Positions 1 through 8,600 of a stretch of DNA of 64,000 nucleotides are shown here, piece by piece; the first letter of the stretch is position 1; the number at the start of each line of letters is the position of its first letter. The DNA lies in the NCBI GenBank assembly GCA_039105265.1, contig JAPFFF010000011.1, positions 3,720,001 to 3,784,000 on the forward strand. The letters run 5' to 3'. Below the pieces are notes generated by a model. The model saw only the letters and a list, made by a program, of their open reading frames with translations, was not told where the DNA came from and searched no databases. This stretch comes from Tritrichomonas musculus (lineage: Eukaryota; Parabasalia; Tritrichomonadida; Tritrichomonadidae). A program made the position numbers and the translations under genes.

Positions 1-3000
1 ATCGATGCATTCGCAAATTTTTTCAAAAATTTTATCAATAATTATGGTGATACTACATTTCTTTCCATAAATTAATTCAGGATCTTCAATAAAACTGATG
101 TCTTTTTTCTTTTTGTTTCCAAAAAAAATCCTTGCTCCTGATTTATCTTTAAGTTCAAAAGGGAAGAATCCAGCTTTGAATGAAATATATGTATATGCTT
201 TATTTGGTTTACGTATATCGCATGTTTGAGAAGGAAAATAATTCATAATGGGTTTTTTCCAATCATGTTCAATGCAAGCATGTATTCTCATGAATGTTTC
301 GTTAATGGTTCTATCACAATCAGTTGGTAAATAGAGAGATAATTTATTTGACAAATCTTTATATTCTTTTTCAAAAAACTGTTCATAGCTTTTGTGATCA
401 GGATTGTCGATATGATATTTTTTTGTTACATTATCAATAAAAATAGACCATGATTCGAGAATAAGTTCTCTGAGGTATCTTTGAAATAATATCCATGTGT
501 ATTTACATTCTGGACAATTTTTGAGTGAAAATATTTTTTGTAATTGGATTTTAATAAATGTATCAACGCTCATGCAAATAGGATATTCATAATTGTAAGC
601 TGTATTTCTGTTTACATTGATAAATAAATCTCTCAAGGATTCTTTATCTCTTTGTGTGAAAATATGATCATATGATCTTATTTTGTTTGGATCAAATATC
701 CATGGACGTTTGCTTTTAAAACTCTCGATGTAAATTGTCTGTTTGCTCTTCTTCAAATCATATTCATTCAATATTGAATTAACCTGATCATCTTTAGGAA
801 TTTTTGAAATTTTAAAAAAATCTTTTTTAGTACATATAATTCTTGTTGTTCCTTTTTTACCATTTCTTCCAGTTCTTCCATATGCTTGGCCTAATGATCT
901 ATTGTTTCGTGGTCCATAAGCGATTATAACATGAAGAGGAAAATCATTTGCATATTCAATATTTGTTCCACGGCCACAAAAATTTGTTCCTAATGTAACC
1001 ATTCCTTTTAGTCCTGATGAATTTTCAATTGTTGATTTATTCATATCTGTTCCATTGAAAATTAATAAATTTATTTCTTTGTGCTCTGTTTTGATTAATG
1101 CTTGCATCTCGTCTATTTCTTTTACATTTTCAAAAATAACTAAAACAGGATTTCCTTTTTTATGAAAAAACACAATTTCTTCCAATATTTTCTTATTTCT
1201 ATCATCTTTATTTTGGCACAAAACAGGAGGTAAATCTTTTCTTATATTTAATTGATTCTCTGGTATTTCTACGGTATCAAGATTATAATATTTTTTCAGT
1301 ATTTTTTTATCTTTTTGAGTTCCAATGGTTCCAGTAAATCCCCAAACAACTTTATAGAGATTAACATAAATAGGATGAGAAATGAATAAATAATTGAGTG
1401 ATAATGGTCTTATATGAATGTTCAAATGTGGATTTGCCTTTTTTTCTTTTATTCCAATGAATTGATGAATGAAACCACTGAATTCTTTCTCTTTTTCAAT
1501 AATTCCTTTGTGTTCTGCATCAAAAGGAATAATTTCATAAAAATTTTCTTTTTCATCTTTTTCAATTTTATATCTTGTTCCATCTTTAAATTTCAATGCA
1601 AAATCAATTTCTCTTTGCATTTGAATAACATCATTGATGTTAATATCATTGCATTTAGGCCAGGAAGTTTTTATTACATCCAATATTTCATTAGCTTTCT
1701 TTTTCTCTTGATGCATATCATACACTTTCTCTAAAATAGGAATTGCATTTGATTTCATCTCTCTTGATATTATGGTTCCATTTGTAAGTTCATCTATTAA
1801 TATTGTATCCGATTCATCAATTATGAGACAGCAATTCTTAAAATAATCATTTAAAGAGTCTTCATTGGAAGGTTTTTCTTCGCATTCTCGCATATACCAG
1901 CCTTCAAAATTGAAGAAAGTTGAAAAAACAATATCGCTTTTTTTAAAGACTTTGGTATTCATATTGGATGAATTGTCAAATCTTCTTTTATGATATAAAT
2001 CTTTTGTATCAGACGATGGATAATATCTGTATTTATAATGGCAATTTACTTTTTCAAATTCTCCTTCATGTAAAAGAATTGATGATTTAAAACCACATTT
2101 TTCAAAATAATTAAATGATTTTTCATAATCTCTGCAAGCCAAAACAATATTAGAAGTCACAATATGAACTTTCTTCCCCATTCTAGCAAATATTTCTGCA
2201 AGAGCAAATACAATAATTGACTTGCCTTCTCCGGTCTTTACCTGATAAATGCATCCTTTATGATTTTTATTATAAATTTGGTGTTCAACATTAGTAGATA
2301 AATAATTAATAGCTCGATTTACAGCATATATTTGGCTAATATAACCTTTAATATGGTTAAAATGCTTATAAATTTTGTGAAATGCATACGTTAATTTTTC
2401 TTCGACGTGTTTTTCAGTTTTTGAGCTTTTAGATTTTAATCTATCAAATAATTCTGTTGAATATATTAAATCATCTTGAACTAATTTAATTGATTCAATT
2501 TGATCACTGCTAATTTGAAGAAGATGAAGTGGATTTGAAATATGATAATCGATTTTTAAATAATGCATTTCATTGTAATTAATATAATATTCTGGATTTT
2601 GCTGAAGCAAACTTGTAAAGCATTCAACTCTCTGTCCATAATTGTCAATATAATCATGTGCCTTAATGAAAATTCTTCCAAAAAGAATAACATCGTTTGG
2701 TTCCCAGCAACTTTTCAAATTATTTGATTCAAATATTTGACAATTATATATTGTCATTACTGTTTTGTCAATGTCATATTTATTATATTGAGGATATTTA
2801 GCTGTGGTTTCAATATAAACATCCTTATCATTAAATATCTGGTCTTCTACACCAGATATATGAAATATTTGTATATATTGGTTATTAATCAAAATATTTT
2901 CATCATCTTTTGGATATATTGAAAACAAGTACAAATAACAATATTTGTTCTTTATATTCTGTAAATATTCGATTTTAAATTTCGTGATTACATGAATAAA

Positions 3001-3570
3001 AAAATGGCATTCTTTAAATAAATTTGTTTGATATAATGAGAAGAATTCTGAAGGAGAATAAGAATGCGATACACATATAACAAGGATGTTCCCAGCAGCT
3101 GCAAGTAAAAAAGTTGCTAAAAAAAATTCAAGATATTTATCGCAATTATGTACATCGATTGTATCTTGTAAGCAAATAACTGAATATGAAATTGCTGATA
3201 CATATACAGAGAAATATTTGTTTGATATCAATACTTCTAATGCATCAAAATTATTATGAATATAAAATGAATTATCTTCTGTATTGATGCTATCTGGCTC
3301 TATTAATTCATTAAGATATTGATAATAATTATTACTGTATATTAAATTATTTGATTCTGTTTTTATGTTTAATAAAGATAGAAGTTTTTTGTAATTGTTA
3401 GTTAAAAAATGTACAAATTGCCCATATATCTCCATATTGTGTGCATTCAAGTATATGTTTTTTGCAGCAATTGGAAGTGTAAAAGACATCAATTTTTTAA
3501 TATTGTTAACATCATAGTATTTTTTAAGATTAAGTAGATAATGAGCTTCCTTTGGATTAATAATTGGCAT
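1..3570 (-). CDS. SecA-like DEAD/helicase ATPase, partial at window edge
   Basis: The minus-strand frame is open from an ATG at 3570 to the window start, so at least 1,190 residues are seen and the C-terminus is missing. Motifs follow the SecA motor order: Walker A VKTGEGKSII near residue 443, a DEAD-box-like LIIDESDTILIDE near 583 (SecA has VDEVDSILIDE), GTNFCGRGTNIEY near 862 and GQAYGRTGRNGKKGTT near 895, matching the SecA motif around GRSGRQGDPG. The first 430 residues are helical and unlike bacterial SecA. Bacterial SecA drives protein export; trichomonads have a family of nuclear SecA-domain genes of unknown role, so a transport function is not implied. A 400-bp piece of this gene is copied at 7897-8300. 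The family is clear, the function unknown. Confidence 0.85.
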   Translation of the reverse strand, partial: MPIINPKEAHYLLNLKKYYDVNNIKKLMSFTLPIAAKNIYLNAHNMEIYGQFVHFLTNNYKKLLSLLNIKTESNNLIYSNNYYQYLNELIEPDSINTEDNSFYIHNNFDALEVLISNKYFSVYVSAISYSVICLQDTIDVHNCDKYLEFFLATFLLAAAGNILVICVSHSYSPSEFFSLYQTNLFKECHFFIHVITKFKIEYLQNIKNKYCYLYLFSIYPKDDENILINNQYIQIFHISGVEDQIFNDKDVYIETTAKYPQYNKYDIDKTVMTIYNCQIFESNNLKSCWEPNDVILFGRIFIKAHDYIDNYGQRVECFTSLLQQNPEYYINYNEMHYLKIDYHISNPLHLLQISSDQIESIKLVQDDLIYSTELFDRLKSKSSKTEKHVEEKLTYAFHKIYKHFNHIKGYISQIYAVNRAINYLSTNVEHQIYNKNHKGCIYQVKTGEGKSIIVFALAEIFARMGKKVHIVTSNIVLACRDYEKSFNYFEKCGFKSSILLHEGEFEKVNCHYKYRYYPSSDTKDLYHKRRFDNSSNMNTKVFKKSDIVFSTFFNFEGWYMRECEEKPSNEDSLNDYFKNCCLIIDESDTILIDELTNGTIISREMKSNAIPILEKVYDMHQEKKKANEILDVIKTSWPKCNDININDVIQMQREIDFALKFKDGTRYKIEKDEKENFYEIIPFDAEHKGIIEKEKEFSGFIHQFIGIKEKKANPHLNIHIRPLSLNYLFISHPIYVNLYKVVWGFTGTIGTQKDKKILKKYYNLDTVEIPENQLNIRKDLPPVLCQNKDDRNKKILEEIVFFHKKGNPVLVIFENVKEIDEMQALIKTEHKEINLLIFNGTDMNKSTIENSSGLKGMVTLGTNFCGRGTNIEYANDFPLHVIIAYGPRNNRSLGQAYGRTGRNGKKGTTRIICTKKDFFKISKIPKDDQVNSILNEYDLKKSKQTIYIESFKSKRPWIFDPNKIRSYDHIFTQRDKESLRDLFINVNRNTAYNYEYPICMSVDTFIKIQLQKIFSLKNCPECKYTWILFQRYLRELILESWSIFIDNVTKKYHIDNPDHKSYEQFFEKEYKDLSNKLSLYLPTDCDRTINETFMRIHACIEHDWKKPIMNYFPSQTCDIRKPNKAYTYISFKAGFFPFELKDKSGARIFFGNKKKKDISFIEDPELIYGKKCSITIIIDKIFEKICECID

Positions 3571-3837
3571 ATATTATAATGGACTAATTGACCAAAAACT
3601 AAAATTAATTCAAAAACAATGAGCTTTTGTTTTGCTATGAATTTTTTTGCAATTGAATTTTTATATCTTATAATTTCAAGTAAAAATGTGTCGCTTAATT
3701 ATATGAAGGATAAAATAGAATGTGAAATTATTTACAAAATAAATTATGAAGAAAGAAAACAAATAACTCAACGAAATTTTTCGTTTTTCATTGAATAATT
3801 CCAAAAGTTTTTTTTAAAAAAATAAAGAAATAGCTGT
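3571..3837. promoter_or_regulatory. divergent intergenic promoter region
   Basis: This 267-bp AT-rich gap separates two divergent start codons, so it must hold the promoters of both the SecA-like gene and the repeat-protein gene. On the minus strand a TCCATTATA lies about 5 bases before the ATG and resembles the trichomonad initiator. No clear initiator is visible for the plus-strand gene, which is preceded by A- and T-runs. Confidence 0.4.
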
Positions 3838-5835
3838 ATGAAAAACCAAGAAGCAGAACACACAAAAAATTTAACCTTTAAAGAAAAATTATTGCTAGCA
3901 CAAGGAAGATTGCAGCAAAATTCAAAGATTCAAGCTCCAATTAATTCCAAAGAAAAAATATCTAAGGATCAGCAAGATATGGGACAAAATGTAAAATGTA
4001 TGTCATTACAATCAAATACCAATGCAAAAAATAAAAATGAAGCAGATGGATTAACATTCAAAGATAAACTCAGATTTGCACAATTAAATTCTGAATCAAG
4101 CAATAAAATTGAAAAAAATGAAATAAAAGAAAAACCTCAAGAAATACCTGTTCCCAAAAATAAAAAAGAAATAGAAAATAATGAAATAGAATCGCAAGAA
4201 AAAAAATTAGATATAACAAAAAATATTGCAAAAGAAGAAATAAAAAAAGAGGATCATTACAGTAATGTTGAGAATAAAACAATAGATAGGCCAAATGGGC
4301 TGTCATTCCAAGAAAAACTCAGATTAGCTCAATCATATTCTCAATCAGAACAAAACAACCAATCAACTAAGCTATCTACACCAGGAGATATCAAGAAAGC
4401 AGATAATTGTGTAATATCAGATTCTAAGAAAGAAATTCAATCTTTTCAAGAAGAGCAAAAAAATGATTCTAAGCAAAATCGAAAAAGTTCGGTCCAAAAT
4501 GATTCTAAAAACGGAACAGCAAGTATGTCGTTCAAAGAAAAAATCAAATTTGCTCAAGATTATTCTCAATCTAACTTAAATGCTCAAAGAAAAGATTCAA
4601 AGGAAATAAATAGAACAGAAGAACAAGTAGAAAGTAAAATATTTGAAAAAAATGAAATTAAAAATCCTAATAATGATGATATTTCATTAACGAATAGTGA
4701 AATAAAGCAAAAAAATGAAGCTAAAGAAATATCATTTAAAGAAAAACTCAAATTTACTCAAGAATTTGCTAAGCCATGTCAAGAAATTGGGCAAACAGAA
4801 AAATTTTCTACAATAAATGAAAAGAAAAAAGAACAAGATATTCAAAAATATTCATCAGTTGACAACAAAGCACAAATAGAAAACATAGAAAACAAAGAAA
4901 ATAGTAATAAAGAAACTTTATCTTCTGGTTTCAAAGAAAAGCTTCGATTAGCACAAGAGAGAGCACAAAATTCTGTTCAAGAACAACAAAAAAGTATTAA
5001 TTTGACTCAAAAAGATGAAAAAATGAAAGAGCCAAAAGAAATAAAGACAAGTGACTCCAATTTAAATAAAGAAAATACATTTGATATTAAAACAAGAGAA
5101 GATGATAATAACAAAAAATCAAATATTAGCAAAAAAGAAATATCTCAACAATGGAACTCCATTTTATCGGCAATACAACAAAAGAAACCGATATCTCAAA
5201 CAAATAGCACATCTAAGGAAGAAAAAGAAAAAATTGTTCCAAATGAAATGAATTTGAATAGAAATTCATCTTTGAATACTATAAAAACGCAAACTGAAAT
5301 TAAAGGCCAAACTTTAGACGCAAATCGGGCACAATCAAAGAATGATTTAATTAAGGAAAAAAATGATTTGGTTGAAGATAACAATATGCAAGCTATTCAA
5401 ATTGATCTTGTAAATAATAAAGATGTTCATAAGAAATTAGTAGAAATTCAATCCAATATTAATGATAGCACAGTTATGATGGATAAAAAACATATATATG
5501 TAATTAAAAATACATTTGAATCTTTTTTAAATTCAATCATATTTGAAGCTGTTGTCGAAAACATAAAAAATGGTCAGCAAAGCATGATTCCAGAACTTTA
5601 TAAAGCCAAAATTCAATCTTTAAGTGAAACTATTCATTTTCTTGTTTCAATAGTTGATGAAATATATGACGATAAATATAAAGATATTAGTGAGGAAGAA
5701 GAAACAAACGATAAAGCAGAAATAATGGCAAACACCACTCTCTATGTAATGTCAGAAAAGCAATCATTTAAAGAAATTACAATTGATATTACATCTGAAA
5801 GCGATCTTAATAGTAAAATTCCCCAAGATTTTTAA
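3838..5835 (+). CDS. FKEKLxxAQ-repeat protein, function unknown
   Basis: This 665-residue protein is very rich in Lys, Glu, Gln, Asn and Ser. It carries six copies of a short motif, (L/M/I)(S/T)FKEKLRLAQ, near residues 12, 73, 154, 231, 299 and 364. Copies are separated by 60-80 residues of charged, probably disordered linker. The last 130 residues are less repetitive and may fold (hydrophobic stretches near IKNTFESFLNSIIFEAVVENI). There is no signal peptide or membrane segment, so it is probably intracellular. The regularly spaced amphipathic motif suggests repeated docking sites for one partner, which is inference. I do not recognise the family. The ATG is the first in frame after the divergent gap and the gene looks intact. 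Confidence 0.75.
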   Translation: MKNQEAEHTKNLTFKEKLLLAQGRLQQNSKIQAPINSKEKISKDQQDMGQNVKCMSLQSNTNAKNKNEADGLTFKDKLRFAQLNSESSNKIEKNEIKEKPQEIPVPKNKKEIENNEIESQEKKLDITKNIAKEEIKKEDHYSNVENKTIDRPNGLSFQEKLRLAQSYSQSEQNNQSTKLSTPGDIKKADNCVISDSKKEIQSFQEEQKNDSKQNRKSSVQNDSKNGTASMSFKEKIKFAQDYSQSNLNAQRKDSKEINRTEEQVESKIFEKNEIKNPNNDDISLTNSEIKQKNEAKEISFKEKLKFTQEFAKPCQEIGQTEKFSTINEKKKEQDIQKYSSVDNKAQIENIENKENSNKETLSSGFKEKLRLAQERAQNSVQEQQKSINLTQKDEKMKEPKEIKTSDSNLNKENTFDIKTREDDNNKKSNISKKEISQQWNSILSAIQQKKPISQTNSTSKEEKEKIVPNEMNLNRNSSLNTIKTQTEIKGQTLDANRAQSKNDLIKEKNDLVEDNNMQAIQIDLVNNKDVHKKLVEIQSNINDSTVMMDKKHIYVIKNTFESFLNSIIFEAVVENIKNGQQSMIPELYKAKIQSLSETIHFLVSIVDEIYDDKYKDISEEEETNDKAEIMANTTLYVMSEKQSFKEITIDITSESDLNSKIPQDF

Positions 5836-5865
5836 TATATTTCCATATTTTTTTTATTTGAACAA

Positions 5866-5971
5866 TTGAATGCTAAAACAATTTTTATCAAAAAGTTATT
5901 ATTAAAAATTACTTTTTGAGAGTACATTTAACTTCACTTCACTTTTCATTGTGATAACTTTTAGATCATAA
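5866..5971. repeat. dispersed 106-bp repeat, copy 1
   Basis: This segment is nearly the same as 12352-12460 in the same orientation (shared stretches include ACTTTTTGAGAGT and TTAACTTCACTTCACTTTTC). It ends where the BspA-like remnant begins. On the minus strand both copies read VITMKSEVKLN in one frame, so they look like fragments of one host gene copied to two places. Confidence 0.7.
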
Positions 5972-6428
5972 AAACAAAACAAACAAATAATATTAATTAT
6001 AATGCATCAAATTTATCTTCAATTGGAAATAATTCTTTCTCTGGATATTCATCATTAGAACAGATTTCATTTGAAACACAATCATCTTTAACTTTCATTG
6101 GAAATTTTGCCTTCGAAAAATGTAATTCTTTAAAAAGTATTACAATTCCATCATTGGTGACTTCAATTGGTAATAATTCTTTTTTTGAATGCTCATCTTT
6201 AAAAGAGATTTCATTTCAATATCCATCATCTTTAACTTCGTTTAAATATTCTTCTTTCTCCAGATGTTCTTCATTAAAGAAAATCACAATTCCATCTTCT
6301 GTGACTTCAATTGGAGATAGCACATTTTATGGATGTTTATCATTAACACGAATTTCAATTCCCAGATCTTTTTATGGATGCACATCGCTATCTGAAATAT
6401 CAATTTCTTCATTTATTAATCTGTAAGG
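5965..6428 (+). pseudogene. BspA-like LRR surface protein fragment
   Basis: The frame is open from a stop at 5962-5964 to the stop at 6426-6428, with no start codon until 6154. It encodes about six repeats of the BspA/TpLRR type (LRR_5), for example SVTSIGDSTFYGCLSLTRISIP. In trichomonads these repeats usually sit in long cell-surface or secreted proteins. Here there is no signal peptide, cap or membrane anchor. The left end abuts the 5866 repeat and the right end abuts an oppositely oriented LRR remnant, so it is a rearranged fragment rather than a working gene. Confidence 0.8.
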
Positions 6429-7843
6429 ATCACATTCCACATCTCTAATATTGCTGCAGTTGTAGAAGGCATTGCTTCCAATTGATGTAACAGATGGTGG
6501 AATTACGACCTTAATCAACGATGAATAGTTATAGAAACAATTGTTTCCAATAGTTGTAACAGCTGATGGAATTATGATTTGCTGCAGTGATGAACAGATC
6601 TGGAAGGCAGAATTTCCAATAACTGTAACTGATTTTGGAATTGTGACTTGCTGGAGACGAGACAAGCCATTAAATGTACTGTTACCGATTGATGTAACTG
6701 GCGATTTAATTGTGATTTGCTTCAAATTAGAGATTATTAATATTTAGAGAATTTGACGTTGTATTAATAATGAGGTGCGTGATTGATCCATAGCTTGGAA
6801 AGGAAGACGTGATCGATATTCAGTAAGGATCACATTCAAGTTCAGTAATGCTACCACATGAATTGAACATATTGCTTTGCAATTATGTAACTGAAGGCGG
6901 AATTACGACTTTTCTGAGGTTTGAACAGTAATAAAACGCTGATGATCCAATTGATGTAACAGAATTCGGAAATATGATTTGCTGAAGAGATGAACAATTG
7001 TAGAAGGCATTGCTTCCAATAGTTGTTACCTTTGGTGGAATGTTGATTTGTTGCAACGACGAGCACTGGTAAAAAGCGCTATTTCCAATATATGTAACTG
7101 ATTCTGGGAGGGTGACTTGCTGAAGATTTGAACAACTATTAAAAGCACTGTCTCCAATTGAAGTAACAGGTGAAACAATACTGACTTGTCTCAAATACGA
7201 ATAAGAGCTCAAACTAATGCTAGATAGAGTTGTTTGCGTTGTTGCAATTATAAGTGTTTGGAAGTAAGAATTGTTTTGAACAAACGAAGAGAGAGAAGTC
7301 TTATATGGATCGCATTCTAACTCTATAATATTGCACGAGTAGAAAATGTTGCTTCCAAACGATGTGACAGATGTTGGAATCTTAACTTTTTCAATCCCAC
7401 TGCAACCATAAAAGGTTGATTGGCCAATCGTTGTAACCGATTCTGGAATGATGAGTTCTTGAATTGTTGTGCAATAAAAAGAGGACGATCCAATTGATAT
7501 AAGTGCTTTTGAAAATTTAATTTGTTTCAATGAACTACATTGATAGAAATCGTTGTTTCCTATAGAAGTCACTTTTTCTGGTATCTTAATTTGGTGCAAT
7601 TTCTGTAATCAGGTTAGGGATGTTAATTTGCTGAAGATTTGAACAACCTTGGAAAGCTGATTGACCGATTGATGTAACAGAATTAGGGATGTCAATTTGA
7701 GTTAAAGAAGAGCAACCATAAAATGCATTGTTATCATTTTTGGTGACTTTTTCGGGAATCGTGATTTGCTTAAAACCTGAACATCCTTGAAAAGCGCTGG
7801 TTTCAATTGAAGTAACAGAGGGAGGAATTGCATTTGATTTCAT
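6429..7843 (-). pseudogene. BspA-like LRR protein remnant, broken
   Basis: On the minus strand three open stretches (7843-7586, 7599-6883 and 6725-6429) encode BspA-type LRRs such as SVTSIGSSAFYYCSNLRKVVIPPSVT. A spacer ECDPYKTSLSSFVQ recurs as ECDPYRLINEE and ECDPY-stop, so larger units were tandemly duplicated. A frame change lies where the first two stretches overlap (7586-7599), and a TGA directly follows an ECDPY unit near 6826. The first residues (MKSNAIP) do not come from an LRR gene but from the SecA-like gene, fused in frame. Its left end runs tail to tail into the plus-strand LRR fragment. It is a decayed host gene copy. Confidence 0.8.
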
Positions 7844-7910
7844 CTCTCTTCAACAGCAGCACCAACAGCATGTCATACACTTTCAGGAATGTCAATTTTT
7901 CTCTTGATGA
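7832..7910. other. patchwork junction of three host genes
   Basis: Short pieces of three nearby genes alternate here. The run GGAATTGCATTTGATTTCAT (SecA-like gene, also at 1739 and 7936) is followed by CTTCAACAGCAGCACCAACA, the 24-bp repeat of the GTPase gene at 8.7-9.3 kb. Then come TGTCATACACTTTC (SecA-like), AGGAATGTCAATTT (LRR-like) and finally the long SecA-like copy. Such a mosaic is typical of template switching during break repair; an assembly artefact is the alternative. Confidence 0.65.
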
Positions 7911-8300
7911 ATGTCATACACTTTCTCTAAAATAGGAATTGCATTTGATTTCATCTCTCTTGATATTATGGTTCCATTTGTAAGTTCATCTATTAATATT
8001 GTATCCGATTCATCAATTATGAGACAACAATTCTTAAAATAATCATTTAAATAGTCTTCATTGGAAGGTTTTTCTTCGCATTCTCGCATATACCAGCCTT
8101 CAAAATTGAAGAAAGTTGAAAAAACAATATCGCTTTTTTTAAAGACTTTGGTATTCATATTGGATGAATTATCAAATCTTCTTTTATGATATAAATCTTT
8201 TGTATCAGAAGATGGATAATATCTGTATTTATAATGGCAATTTACTTTTTCAAATTCTCATTCGTGTAAAAGAATTGATGATTTAAAACCACATTTTTCA
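7897..8300 (-). pseudogene. duplicated fragment of the SecA-like gene
   Basis: This segment is nearly identical to about 1700-2107 in the same orientation, with only a few substitutions. An 88-residue open stretch (8158-7892) includes the LIIDESDTILIDE motif. There is no Walker A and no start or end of the parent gene, so it is a non-functional partial copy. The similarity stops abruptly at TTTTTCAAA near 8300. The few differences suggest a recent event. Confidence 0.85.
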
Positions 8301-8600
8301 AATGGTGCTCCTTTGAACCGAATATTCTATTATCTTTATTTTTTTATTCCGAATAAATCAAAGATTAGAGCAACAAATGTTATATTTGTAATAATTCTTT
8401 CATGAGCCAATATAAAGTATAGAGCTCAAGTCGACAATTTTTCCTTCGTTCTCAGTTTTTTCCCCTTATTATATACGTATTAGGATATGACATTTGATTC
8501 CAATAAATTGTACTAAGAAAAGATAATATAAAGTTAGCTGATTTATCTATTATAATTTTTAATTCATTTCAATGACTATATAAAAAATAAACTCAAAAAC
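8301..8600. other. intergenic, nothing recognised
   Basis: This is 300 bp of AT-rich DNA between the SecA-like fragment and the end of the GTPase gene. No reading frame, repeat or RNA gene is visible. Confidence 0.5.
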
